A stretch of DNA of 64,000 nucleotides from Nymphaea colorata (taxonomy: Eukaryota > Streptophyta > Magnoliopsida > Nymphaeales > Nymphaeaceae). Positions 1-11,829 of this stretch are shown here, piece by piece; positions within the stretch are counted from its first letter, which is position 1, and the number at the start of each line of letters is the position of its first letter. Location of the stretch: NCBI RefSeq assembly GCF_008831285.2, contig NC_045147.1, positions 14,052,854-14,116,853 on the forward strand, read 5' to 3'. The notes below the pieces were generated by a model. The model had not been told where the DNA came from. It saw only the letters and a program-made list of their open reading frames with translations, and did no database searches. Both the position numbers and the translations under genes were made by a program.

Positions 1-660
1 GATTGAAGTTTTCTTTATTATTTTCAATTAAATAAATGTCATACATTAATCAGTACTGTCTAATTTTCACGTAAAAAAATGTCAAGTACTGACTTAAAGT
101 AAAATTTTTGTTAGCAAACAAAAAAATTGACAGGAACATAATGTAGTGGTAGAAGTAATCTTAAAAAAAAAAAAAATTGCAGCGTGACCGCTTTTCGTCT
201 TCAAGCCTTGGTAAGACAGTTTTCGTGAAAATTAAGTGAGGTCATTCTTTAAAGAATTACAGACAATATTTTTTTAAAACAAAAAAATTATACTTTTACC
301 ATCTTTGCTGTCACCAATGTGACTTTATAATCAGAAACATTTCCTTGAAGAGGAATTAAGTGCACTTTTAGATGTTCTTCCTCGAAGGAGAAGCTGCTTT
401 ACACGCATTTCTACTGTTTGCATCTCTTTTACAGTAAGAGAACTGGAGCTCCATTCTTGTAGTTTTCCCTGTGGAATTATCGCAGTAGCATTTGAACCCA
501 TTAAACTGTTGATGTTCTTCCTCGAGGGAGAAGCTGCTTTACACGCTGCTTTCCAAAAAATGACTGTTTTACACGCAGTTGGGCAGTTCAAGAAGAAGAA
601 GCAAAACCATTTTCGTCGTTTTGTTGGGAAGCAAAAGAAAACCTGCCTCTTGGCGGGGCC
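1..660. repeat. Foldback-type repeat, copy A
   Basis: Bases 1-360 are the reverse complement of about 30,130-30,487, and 546-660 are the reverse complement of about 30,005-30,100. The part 368-650 also occurs in direct orientation at 29,610-29,880. A 36-bp motif beginning GATGTTCTTCCTCGA occurs twice here (371 and 511). No convincing protein is encoded. The repeat stops sharply at 660, where transporter coding sequence begins. It looks like one arm of a dispersed inverted-repeat element; its family is not recognised. Confidence 0.65.
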
Positions 661-1072
661 TTTAGCATGGCCATAGGCGAGTACGTGTCCCTCTACTCCC
701 AAGTCGACATCGAGCTCGCTCAGATGGAAAGGGAAAAGAGGTACGCCGACGTCGAGTCATCGCCGGAGAATGAGGAGAAGGAAAAGGAGAAGATGCCGAG
801 CCCATTGCAGGCGGCGGGGGCGTCGGCGGTGGCCTTCGGCATCGGAGCAGTGTTGCCGCTTCTGGCCGGCGCATTTATCAATCAGCACTGGGTTAGGATC
901 GGCACTGTCTCCAGCTCTGTTTGGTTGGGCTGGTGCATTCCTGGGAGGCTCGCCCATTTACAAGTCAACGGTTAGGGTTGTGGTCGGAGGGAGGGCTGCC
1001 ATGCTTGTTACCTTCGGAGTGCTGAAGCTCTTTGGCTTGGTGTTTAAAATGGATATAAGCGGTGCTCACTAG
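661..1072 (+). pseudogene. VIT-like (nodulin-21/CCC1 family) transporter, C-terminal part
   Basis: This is the second half of a vacuolar iron transporter homologue. Plant VIT-homologue proteins move iron or manganese across the tonoplast. The frame from 664 reads SMAIGEYVSLYSQVDIE, the conserved end of transmembrane segment 2 with its acidic residues, then a Glu/Lys-rich linker, then a membrane segment (PLQAAGASAVAFGIGAVLP). A shift of frame near 895-915 moves the rest (ALFGWAGAFLGG, then VRVVVGGRAAMLVTFGVLK) into the next frame, ending at TAG 1,070-1,072. There is no N-terminal half upstream: 1-660 is repeat DNA. The missing first half appears downstream at 2,210. I infer a dead, rearranged gene; family membership rests on motif recall. 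Confidence 0.75.
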
Positions 1073-2130
1073 CTTAACTGTAAGGCGCATGGTTGTTGTT
1101 ACTGTGGAACTTGAAAGAGAAGATTATAGAAAATAGAAAAGCATTGAATATATGATATTTATTTAAAACTAAATCCCATTAGAACCCAACCAGATGTTGT
1201 TTCTTAAATCCAAATACAATCCGTTCTCATAAACGGCGAACATTAAAAAACGAGACGTTGAAAACTGTGGAAGAGAGAACCTTGGGAAAATACTTAAAGG
1301 ACGTCGGCCGGCCAACCATTGTACAAAGATGTCGATGGGCGGAGGAGCTTTAGGGGTTATGCTCTTAGCGGGAGAGCGCGGTGAGGCGCACCTTTCCGTA
1401 TACGTATTCGCACTCGTATGGCCATCAAACTCAGTCGCAATCCATCAACAGGAAAGGAACCGTTCCATTGGAGCCCTTTCAAATCCAAACGGGCACTTAG
1501 AACAATCTATTGGCAAGTTCATTTAATATTTTGCTTCCTTTTTATCTTTTGACGTAATTTGTTTCGGAATACTTCATTAATGCATAGTACTTGGTTTAGG
1601 TCACCCGCGTTTCTATGAAAAGGGTTTACTTACCAATAGTTCAAACCACATACATGAAAGTAAACTATAAACAACGGTAGGAGTGAAGTTGGAAATTTTA
1701 TTTTATGAAACAATAAACATAAATATATAGTAAACAAAATTTTAATTGGTCATAAAGCAGGTCTCATGGACTTAGATTCATCCAAACTAAACCACTAATG
1801 TAAGTTTTTAGATTGCACTTGTCTTTTCAGTTGCAGTTTTCTGTAAATATAAATATATTTCTTTACACAACTCCGAAACGATAAATGTACGCATTTTAGT
1901 AAGGTCATCCTGGATGTATGTTGTACCAAAAAATTCATATGAATTAAGATGGGAAAAGGGCATGAATTAAGAAAACAAAAAAATAATTTGGAAAAATGCG
2001 ATCCGGGAAAAATAGGCTTAAAGAGATACTCTTTCAACGGAGTCAGATACTGGCACCAGGGTGTGCGTGGAAAAGGCCCACTTGCTCGTCGGCTCCCTCA
2101 CCTCCACTTTTTTTTTGCACTTTCTTCCGT
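1073..2130. other. No gene seen between transporter fragments
   Basis: About 1 kb of AT-rich DNA with only short frames. The piece just after 1,072 (CTTAACTGTAAGGCGCA) recurs inverted at 3,061-3,076, so it is the old 3' flank of the transporter gene. Nothing else is recognised. Confidence 0.5.
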
Positions 2131-2140
2131 CTATAAATCT
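2131..2140 (+). promoter_or_regulatory. TATA box of the transporter N-terminal fragment
   Basis: TATAAAT at 2,132-2,138 lies about 75 bases before the ATG at 2,210 and is followed by a CT-rich leader (CTCTCTCTTTCTTTCTCTCC), a typical plant core promoter and 5' UTR. It suggests that the N-terminal fragment kept its own promoter when the gene was broken up. Confidence 0.45.
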
Positions 2141-2209
2141 TGGCGTGTGCCGTCCACACTCTCACCATCATCCACCCTCTCTCTTTCTTTCTCTCCCCTT
2201 TTGAGGAAG

Positions 2210-2420
2210 ATGTCGTCACAAGGCCCTCCGGCTGCTGCTGCTGCACAGAGGAACGCAACAGTTCATGGACTGAGATCGCCGGACACGGTGGTGACGATTC
2301 CACCACCATTACCAGCGGCGGAGCTGTCCAAGGGCAAGGAGAAGACGCCCTTCGACTACTCCGAGCCGCCGTCCTTGGCGCCAACGACGGCCTCGTCTCC
2401 GTCTCCGTTGAATTCAAAAG
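2210..2420 (+). pseudogene. VIT-like transporter, N-terminal part with frameshift
   Basis: ATG 2,210 opens a soluble, variable leader (MSSQGPPAAAAAQ) reaching KTPFDYSE. In the family this is followed by an arginine-rich pair of residues and WLRAAVLGANDGLVSVASLMMG. Here about 14-17 bases are missing at a repeated CCGAG, so RAAVLGANDGLVSV continues in a different frame and homology stops near 2,415, where SVEF replaces the expected membrane helix. The ANDGLVS motif is diagnostic of the CCC1/VIT family. The C-terminal half lies upstream at 661-1,072 on the same strand, so the gene is permuted as well as frameshifted. Confidence 0.75.
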
Positions 2421-2471
2421 TGGTTAGCAACTCAAGTAATGCATGCTTGCTATGCCTCCGCTCTTCTTCTG

Positions 2472-2815
2472 GACGTGCATGGAACACGAGGACTCTTTTT
2501 CTTGCTCACCAAGAAAGCCTATCTGTGTTTTTTCTTTTTATTTTAAAAGAGCGATGTTCCTATAACTAGTTTCATGACAAAACTTTTTTAACTTTAGAGT
2601 TTTAAAGTCAACCTACTTTATAAGTTGCCTTCTTTTCCCTTTTGCAGTTTACACTTAAAATGGTCCGTACGCGACCTTCTTCTTTCCTATAACAAAGATT
2701 ATTTCTTGAGTTTTGCTAACTTATCTATCTTTTGTTAAATAAATAAAGCTTTGCCATCTGGGACTGAAAGTCTATAGCGCTTTTCGTTTTTCACACGAAG
2801 TAATGCACTTCATTG
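2472..2815. repeat. Inverted repeat, left arm (2.5 kb)
   Basis: This segment is the reverse complement of 3,185-3,545 with scattered mismatches. Shared landmarks are CTTGCTCACCAAGAAAGC (outer end) and AATGCACTTCATTGA (inner end). The loop of about 370 bases holds an inverted transporter C-terminus. Confidence 0.8.
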
Positions 2816-3076
2816 ATGAAGCGAACTGTCCAGCGATAGCTTCCAATTAAGCAGGTTACAATTGGAGACATAAAAGATTGTGCATTTGATATCTTCCTCT
2901 TAACTTCAATTTTTGAGCAGTAGTACATCTAAAAAAGGGAACAAGTTGTTCTCCCGCTCCCCAACTTGGCAAAATTCTTAAATACAAAATAGAACATAGC
3001 CTTTTTTAATACATGAGGATACGAAATTAGAGAGCTAAACCTTTGATTTTCCCGAACGATGCGCCTTACAGTTAAG

Positions 3077-3160
3077 CTAGTGAGCACCGCCTGTATCCAT
3101 TTTAAACACCAAGCCAATGAGCTTCAGCACTCCGAAGGTAACAAGCATGGCAGCCATGAG
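3077..3160 (-). pseudogene. Second VIT-like C-terminal remnant, inverted
   Basis: Read on the minus strand this gives AAMLVTFGVLKLIGLVFKMD and then GGAH with a TAG stop (3,077-3,079). It is the reverse complement of the end of the fragment at 1,000-1,090 with a few substitutions. Only the last 25-30 codons remain. It lies inside the loop between the two inverted-repeat arms, so two copies of the same gene end were joined tail to tail. Confidence 0.7.
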
Positions 3161-3184
3161 AATTCTATCAATATATTTCTTTCG

Positions 3185-3545
3185 CTTCTTCAATGAAGTG
3201 CATTACTTCAGGTGAAAAACGAAAAGCGCTATAGACTTCCAGTCCCAGATGGCAAAGCTTTATTTATTTAACAAAAGATAGACAAGTTAGCAAAACTTTA
3301 AGAAATAATCTTTGTTCAAGGAAAGAAAAAGGTCGCGTATCGGCGTATGGGCCATTTTAAGTGTAAACTGCAAAAAGGGAAAAGAAGGCAACTTATAAAG
3401 TAGGTTGACTTTAAACCTCTAAAATTAAAAAAGTTTTGTCATGAAACTAGTTATAGGAACATCGCTCTTTTAAAATAAAAAAAAAACTGCAGATAGGCTT
3501 TCTTGGTGAGCAAGAAAAAGAGTACTCGGGTTCCACGCACGTCCA
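3185..3545. repeat. Inverted repeat, right arm (3.3 kb)
   Basis: Partner of 2,472-2,815. Small indels (for example a longer A run near 3,480 and extra bases near 3,340) separate the arms, so the inversion is not brand new. The inner-end sequence around GAAGTGCATTACTTC also occurs near 33,362-33,385 in the right-hand duplicate. Confidence 0.8.
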
Positions 3546-5073
3546 ATGCCTTCCACAACCCAATCATGTCTCTGAAAATTCAATTGCTGTTAGAAGAAAT
3601 AGACAACTCAATATGAAGGTTTACGGGTTTATCTCTTCTGTTAATGTCAGCACTGAACTCGTTCCACTATGGTTATTGAACTCCGTTGTGGAACAAATTT
3701 GGGGATTGCAGAATGAGTCCACTCTTTGGCTTAGAAGTCGGAACTGATTGCCTCGTGCAGATACGGTCTATGTCAACTCCTTAACTTCATCCGACAAATG
3801 TTAAGATTCGAGCTACTAGTTAATTAAAACTAGCATCAGTTTTTCACTAACACATTAGAAACTACTAATTGGAACATCAGTTTTTCATGCGCGCACACTG
3901 CTATTTCGTTGACTATTCAGTGACTCTAATTGGTGCTTTCAGCTGGAGAAGAAAAAAAGTGTCCATGTCTAAGTTGAATTTTCAATTTCATCGGCCGGTA
4001 AGCTTCCGTCATACCCCTTTATACGAGTGATTTTTCTTGGCTTATCTAGTTTGTGATGTTACACGGATGCACCACTTGGTTACCGGGCTTAATTATCACC
4101 TGCAAATTGCAACTAAAAAGAAACACCGTTTCATTTTTCTTTAATAAAATATTTTATGTTTTTGAGACTTCCCACTTGGAACTAAGTTACATCACTCTGT
4201 CGGATCTTGGTTGTATTCAAGATGTGCTTTCTTGTTCACATTTAAACTCATAGTATGAATGGGTAGGCTATATCTGACAAGCCAGAATATATTATTATAA
4301 TTGGATATGTTCAACTTTTCACATATTATTGGCATTAGAAGAGATAAAAAGAGGAAAAATATAGAAGAAGGCGAAAGAAAACAAGATCGAATTGAAAATG
4401 CACAACCTGAACGAGCACATCCTGTTTATAAATTCTATGGGCTGCCCTCTACCATTTATCAACTCGAACCGTCATTCCTATGAAGTCGAAGGAATTCTAA
4501 AATTTGATCTTGGCATACCCTGTGACACATCATAAGAAGATACTCTGCTAAAAGTCTTTTTTTTTTTTTTTTTTCTATCCCCTGGATCAATACCTTCTCT
4601 TGTCCAGGAGCAATGGTGCAAGCCTGTTTTTCTCATATGCAGGAAAAATTAATCTGACAGAATGTACCCTGATGCTGCCAGAAATAAAAACATAGATGAA
4701 ATAAAAAATAGATATCATAGTTCACTACTTAGAAGATCTAATCAATTATCTAATGCTCCTTCCCTTTGCCCGATCTAAATGTCTCAATAGGGATCTCCTC
4801 CCACAAAAGGAAAAAAAGACGTCCACAGTAAGTCCGAAGGTAAATAAAACAGGATATCAGGCTGAGACTGTGTGCATGAATTGCTTCGATCCTGCCATCA
4901 AGTTTACAAACAGTTTCAGTTCCTTCTTCTAATGCTCAGGAATCAAACTAACACACGTAGACACATCCTGGCCAGGAGAGGAAGGAGTCTCTCTCTCTCT
5001 TCAGGCATTTCTGCTGGCTCTCCGGATGCCTCCATTGTTGCAATAAAATGCTGGATGTATCATCGACGTTAAC
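3546..5073. other. Intergenic DNA, no gene recognised
   Basis: AT-rich, with short frames only. A run of about 20 T residues lies at 4,557-4,576, possibly the tail of an old retroposed element. No conserved protein motif or RNA gene was seen. Confidence 0.5.
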
Positions 5074-8000
5074 TCAGTCCATTCTTGGAAGAGATATCTT
5101 GCGGCTAAAAAGCTTCCCTCGGTCAGGGACCACAGGCTTAGGAAAGTCAAACCAACTTTTATATTTAGCAGGTTTAACTTGTCGCAGTAACAAGCTATAT
5201 TCTGATCTGGATTACAGTAAGGAAGCAAAAAGGGCATCAAAGTTTGTAAACAGACAGGAATTTTCTCAAGGTAAATCTTACAAGTACAGTCTTAAGTCTT
5301 TCGGGTCGTAATTTCTTGAGTTGCTCTTTTTCCTGGTTGAACAAATTATTTTGGTCCCTTTTCACCATTTGTTACAGCTCATGACTCCCCTTGCTAGCTG
5401 CCGCGCTTAGGATTATAAAGTTTTCTTAGGCCAAAAGCTAGACGTTCTACTGGAATACTATAAGAAACAAAAGAGAGAGAGAGATTTCATTACAATCGTG
5501 GACTTTTTCTCTAGAAAATATGCCAAAGCTTTAGCTCTTCTAAAATTGGAAATCTTGCTTTCTCAGGGTAAATATTTCTCCATGAGCAGCAAACAGTCTC
5601 TCAGGCTGGCAGTTTCTCTAAAAGTTTGCAAGGTAATCTTCTTGCTATAGTGGTGAATGGGGTTTAGAGCGAGTGGAAAAGCTACAGTGAGATGGGGAGG
5701 AAAATAATTTTCCTGTATAGGTTACAGTTAGCTTTTCATATTGAAGGCCTTCCCTGGCATCTCCTTGCTACATACATTGAAGACCTTTCCTTTCATATCT
5801 CTTGTGGTTTACATAATTGTTGGATCATGATGCAATGGCTTTTCTCTGTACTCAAATCCTATCTTTAGGAGTAGGGACACTTGAACTTAACAATTTGTCG
5901 CGAAGATGGAGTCGACCCCCTAAATCTTAAACTTCAATAGACTATGTGGCTTAGGGACCTTCGTTTAGCTGTAGGATATGGGACGACGACAGACGCTTAT
6001 GTAGCTATTGTGAGTTGATGCCAGTGATGAGATCATATTGCACGTCTGAGATAGAAAAAAGGCATATCCCTAAGGGGGGAAGAAAGAAAACAGATGGTAA
6101 AACTGTGAATAGGACCATTTGACATGATTTAACCAGGGTGTACTCTGGTTAAGCTCAATCCTCAAGTGTTTTTTCTTGTGAATTACTTGAAAAACCTAAG
6201 AACTTAAGACTGACATCTGTAAATTGGTTAAAGCTAGTCTTGGAAATGGAGATTATGTATACATATAATTAGTAAGAATACTATGCTATCTCTATTCTCA
6301 TGGAATGCATATTTAATAAAGTGAAATTGTACATGTGGGAAACTTTGTTCTAACTTACCCTAAACATGGCACTTATTGTGTATTTCTTTCTTCGAATGTT
6401 CGTTAAATGTTTAATAGAATAAAAAATAGGCTCAGTCATCATAGACTTGCTGGAAGCTATATGTGCATCCACACGCACACTCTCTTCTTGGGTAGGGTTG
6501 CATTATTAGTAAAAATTTTATGTGATTAAACAAAATAAGAAATAAATAACTCGAAATGTGAGAGGTTACCTGCTTCATCAAAGTGGATCAAGCCTTTTTC
6601 TTTTGGGCTGTTTTTCCATAATAGCATTGCCTGTTTTCGATCCATTTGTCCATATTTAAAATTTGTCAATCTGTTTCCTTTGGGTATACTTGAGAGAGCC
6701 AAGAATACTAATCGGTTATGATGTATAAGACCGAAGGCAAGAGAGTTCAGTAAGAGGACAATTTTAACGTTGTTGCAAGAATGACTTAGGTATAAATAAA
6801 AAGTAAAGATTATTTTCAAGGCTGTGAAAATAAATAAAGTACGGTTATTTCACAATTCGTTAATAGATGAAAAAGAGTAGACTACATATATATAGGCACA
6901 TACGCACACACATGCCTCTCTGGCTTTGGTTCTAGATCAGGGTCTACTTTTGTGAGATTGGGTGTGAATAAGAGTAGCAAAAATTCTAAACTTCAATTGG
7001 TCATTTATATTTGCTACTTGTTTGTCAAGGAAGTGCTTGAATACACCGACAGATCGTCATTGTTTGAGGAACCTATCTTAAAAATTGAGGCAGATTCATA
7101 TAACATTGTATAACAACAGTATTTTATGAATCTATCCTAATTTCTTGAGATATATTAAAAAACAAACAACATATTACCTTTGAGATGCAGTGATGGACGT
7201 GTCCCTGGAAGAAAGAATACAAATTCCAAATGGATGATTTTGAAATGAAATTGACATTTGTACTGCTCAAAATACTAACAAACATATTTGTAAGAATTGA
7301 ACAAATATGACTGAAATTGTTAGGGAGGTAATGTTGGTACTAAAGTTAAATTAGCATGGTCAGTACCGAAGTAACTCGAAAATGATTTATCAATCAAACA
7401 AAAAACTGGAAAAGTGTTTGATAAATAGTTTATTTTGATAAGAACATGAAGCACTGATGTGAGGAAAATATGAATTCACGATAATCAGGTATATATTTAT
7501 TTATACAGTCGAGAGGTCACCAACTCAAGATGATTCGCGGAAGCTGGCGAATGAATGGACGTCTCATCAGCAAATTCCATACAAGGTATATCTCTAGGCA
7601 CAAAGAAATTATGCCTGTGCATAAGCTCTTTTTTAAGCTATTTAAGCTTATACAACTATAGAAACACACACTCTCTCTTTCCACCTCAAAACATGAATGT
7701 TTTTTTTAGCTTGATTCAGAAGACAAGTAATTCTATATAAACATAAAGTTAAAGAAAATCGTGCCTATGATTGAGTTTGTGAGGAGACCACCACTCCTCT
7801 TTACTCAGAACGCATGTGTATAAATCTACAGTTTTAATTAAAGTAAATCAAACCAAAATTTTAACAAAGTCACTAAACCAACCTAATTAGCATATAGCTG
7901 TCACCATGATTGGCCATCGTTAAATAATTATTGGATCACATCTTGAGGTTACGTTTTGATGTTTGAGTTTGACTATAACGCCCGAACATATTAGTTCACA

Positions 8001-8392
8001 TTATTTCTTGCTTGTTAGTTGTTTATCCAAATGACGCGTACCCCAAAGATGTGTGTAGCATTCGTGTCTTCAATTTGCATTGCTCATCCCTATATCATGT
8101 TACGTCACATTGTTCCACAAAATTATTTGGAAGCATGAGATTGATTTCCTATTAAAAAAAAACCTCATCTGCACTCTATAGAACTTTTTAAATAAAAGGA
8201 TCCATTGTTTTAACTTTTTTATTTTGGAATAAGACAATTATTAGTCAACTTTTTTCATTTTCGTTTCACATAATTTTTCTTTGTTAGTCTGCTAAGTCTA
8301 TGGGCGGAGGGATGGGGGCTTATGAGGGGCCTTGGTCCCTTCTCAGATTTTAAAAACTTTAAAAATTTATATGTAAATCTAAAAAATTTTAG

Positions 8393-8396
<4 letters not shown>

Positions 8397-8427
<31 letters not shown>
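8397..8427. repeat. (TA)n microsatellite
   Basis: About 15 TA units in AT-rich DNA. Confidence 0.9.
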
Positions 8428-8428
<1 letters not shown>

Positions 8429-8552
8429 CGACCCTTGTTAAAATTTTGAAACTATAGTTGGCCCCTGCACCAAAATTTTATGGCTCCTCCTCTTATGCCC
8501 TACCATGTCAAATCAGTTACTATCTCGCATTTGCTCAAGAATAATTGAATCC

Positions 8553-8780
8553 CTAGGGCCTGTTTGATGGCCAAAGACAAAAGTTCATGGATAAAGATAT
8601 ATGGATTTTAATCCATGTATTAATCACCAGGAGACAATTGTTCATGGCCTAACAATTAACATTTTGTCCAGCGTATGATGGGCAAGGATTAAAATCCCTG
8701 AAATATTGTCCACCGTGTGGTTGAATTGGATTAAAATCCATGGACAAAAAAAAAAATCCATTGCAAAGATTGGCCTCCTA
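8553..8780. mobile_element. Possible MITE-like inverted-repeat element
   Basis: Starts with GGGCCTGTTTGATGGCC, a common form of plant hAT/MITE ends, and contains opposed copies of GGATTTTAATCC (about 8,604 and 8,728; also 8,685) that could fold back. A clean second terminus and target duplication were not found. Confidence 0.3.
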
Positions 8781-9314
8781 TTCAGTAAGATAAAAAAAAA
8801 CTGGCCATTAGTCCAACCACGTTTGATCTGTCCAAGCGAGAAACTCTCGCATATGGGGAATATGCAGAAACACTTTTCCTTGTTAACTAAAGCCATTGAG
8901 AAAAGATTATGCAGAAATAATGCAGATGGATTTCATAAAAGAACTATTGGATATGGTAAAAAGTGATTAAACGTGAAAAATACTATTTTATTGCTTACAC
9001 AAGTTGCTTGGAGATGCATAAATCATATGTCCATCAAGACAAAACCTTTGAACTTTATCTGATCTTAGAGACAACAAGATGCTTTATCTGGTACTAACTA
9101 TTAAATGCTAACTACTAAAACATTAGGCTGCTTGATTTATGTATTATACAATTTCTTCTATTGTTTCTGGTTTGAAGGCCCACCAAGTTTTGAAGAAAAG
9201 GGAAGATCGATTTTGATAAATGTTGGAGATGCGGAGAACACTTGATAGCATATTGATATAATGATTTTTTTGGCTGCAAAGGCGGTGGAATGTCTTCAAG
9301 GATCATATACTTGA

Positions 9315-11829
9315 CTGTTGAACAAGTATAAACTAATTCCAAAGTTATAAATGTTTTATCATTTCCAAATTTCATATATTAACTTCAAGTAAGAAAAGAA
9401 AAGAGAAAGCACCCCATCTTAGGACTGCCGTCATCTTAAGGACTGCCATCTTAGAAACACTAAGTTTTAGATGTAATGGTTGCCATGGTTATTCAAGTAA
9501 AACACAAAGGTAATGTATAAACAGCAATCAAAGAAATTAAATTGGAAATTGTAGTCCTGAATTTGTAGTATACTTAAATTAATCTTTGCCTTTGTGAATA
9601 ATTATCAAAGCAATTAGAGTTCTTATAGAAAATTATCCAAAATCGTAAAACATATGAACTAAATAAGAACCTGACAGTATGAGACCGGACAATTTGGAAC
9701 TTTCTCATTTTTGGAATTCGACCACTTGATTGTGATGTAGAAACTACCATTAAATCATCTATTCACAACACGTAAACACGTCAAAAGTTTTCCTTTTTCT
9801 TTCAAAAAATTGTCTTACAAGTAGCGACAAAAACCCAATCACCTATTTATCTCAATTCTTCATATTTTTTGTTCTTCGAGGGTTTATTCATGCCAAAAGC
9901 CTTGTATGAAAGGTTCTCGGTACCAATTTATTTTTCCTAATCATCATGTAAGGTGGCTAGCTGTAAAGTTTTTTGGCCTTTGAGTGTCTCTGTGATCTTT
10001 TAGTCATTTGGACGAAATGGATTCGTGGCAGAGTTGGTAAGGCCATGAATGAAAAATACTGCATGTCCTATCAATGGATAACTCTGACAATACTTCATTC
10101 TTATCTAACCAAGTAAAAAATGCCCTTTTGATTGGTAGCTACACCTGTTCAAAATTCATTGCAATTTGATCAAGTGAATAGGTAGATATTGATCAAGTGG
10201 ATAGATAGATAGAGCCACATGGCTCCATTTGTAAGAAAAAACAAAAATCAACTAGTTTTGGTTCCCTTCTTAATTTGAACGGATACTCGATCTACTTAGA
10301 TGCTGAAAATATATTGGTGCCTGATGCGGAGCTACAATTTTTTTTCCGTGATACATTAGTTAACAAATTTTTAATTGGCCTTGAAATAGTGATTCGGGTG
10401 TGGTGTGGTTGGTCCATATAACTGGATCCATATCTCGTTCCTGGGCCTGATTGGAGAAGTTCTCCAACCCTGTAAAGAATTAAACTCCGAGAATAAAAAC
10501 TTCTTCCATTTTCTGTTTATAGAAAGAACAAACAAGAAGATGAGATCAAGAGAACGGAACTGAAATGGCCTGTGGTTGTCAGGCCCTTTTGTTTCAGGGG
10601 CTGCTTGATACGAAGCTGAAACTTTTCCTATGAGAAGTTTCAACAACTCTGGTCGTATGGGAAAGGAGAAGCCACCTACTATTCACTAAGTGGTGGTGGG
10701 AAGATATGTCCTTTCTTTTACCATGAAAAGGTGTTTTGGTAACTTTATAGGGTAATTTTTAGATTTCACTTTTACCTTTACAAGGGAGCAATATTTCATT
10801 TCATGTATATGAGTATTTTGGTGATTTCTGGCTCATAACAGGGGAAACTGCATATAACCAGCTCAGTGAATTTTCAGCTGCGATGGAGAAATTTCTCTTG
10901 TCAACCATCCTCCTATCAAATTATGGAAAAAAAAAAGTTCATTTATCTGCTTCCTTTTTTTAAACGTATTGGTAAAACGAGGCTCATTTTTGTGAAATAT
11001 TGGGGTTTCGATTCATCTCTTATAACTTAGTTAGATTGCTAGGAGTTGATGAATTATTTTTATACAGAAAGTTAGGATGAGAAACTAGATATTGATTTCT
11101 TGCCATCATGCGTTGGAAGATAACATTCTTTGGTTGGCACAACAAACAATGTAGGCGGCTGGTTGCATCACCATCCATAAACGAACTCCTTTTTTTTTTT
11201 TTCCTAACAGATAAAAAGTGGAGCCGAATGATTTGTATACGTTGAGCGTACGTAAACTTTTAACATATATTATAACTCAAAACAGAAGTTTTTAATACAG
11301 TGTTATCAAAAATGGCATGTAAAACAAGATTTGAATCTAATCATTGGCAAACCGGTGGCTGATTCAAAAATGTCAACTTTTCTGTCATCAATTTTTCTTT
11401 CAAATATTATAATTTTAAGAATTTTCGTTTCCTTATTATATTTTTTACTTTGACCATTTTTCAACCGGTTGGGCACTCCCACTAATTGGATTCGGTACAT
11501 GTTTACATCCAAAATGACTTAATGCTAAGACTTTTGTGAAAGTAAAACATGAAACAATAATTGAAAGATGGGTGTTTAAGGGGTTTTTTTTTTTTGTGAA
11601 GAAGAAGAGTATTTAATTCGATTGTAAAAGTTTATGGCCCCGTTCTTCTTTTAAGGTACAAGCCTACTTTTAGTTCGGCATTCGACACTTTTTTAAGGTA
11701 CGAAGCCTGCTTTTCAGTTTCTCGAACTAGTGTTTGGATCGTCTAGAAGCTGATAAGTTTTATAAGTTTTTACGTATGTGCACCGATGGCACAGCTGAAC
11801 TTGTTTAACCTGTTAAAGAAAATAAGGAT
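9315..11829. other. Intergenic DNA, no gene recognised
   Basis: About 2.5 kb of AT-rich DNA with short frames only. Near 10,027 GTGGCAGAGTTGGTAAGG resembles a tRNA A-box and could be a SINE remnant, but I see no matching B-box. Near 11,650-11,720 a motif around TTTTAAGGTAC is repeated twice. Confidence 0.45.

Larger units (their letters stand above)
5074..9314 (-). other. Exon-like segments of an unrecognised minus-strand gene
   Basis: Several minus-strand stretches have splice-like borders and plausible coding content. 5,074-5,206 (after CCAG, ending TGA) and 5,282-5,332 (after ACCAG, donor GTAAGA) join in phase to read NYDPKDLRLYLSEYSLLLRQ, followed by KPAKYKSWFDFPKP and ending KISLPRMD. 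6,570-6,670 reads FKYGQMDRKQAMLLWKN and is followed by GTAACC. 7,178-7,204 is a 27-base segment between TTCTTTCTTCCAG and GTAATA. 9,184-9,314 reads LEDIPPPLQPKKSLYQYA. The phases do not connect throughout, so exons are missing or some segments are false. I do not recognise the family. It may be a real gene, a decayed one, or partly coincidence. Confidence 0.35.

Noticed and set aside
10019..10060. tRNA gene or SINE at TGGCAGAGTTGGTAAGG
   Set aside because: Only an A-box-like string; no B-box at the required distance and no cloverleaf.
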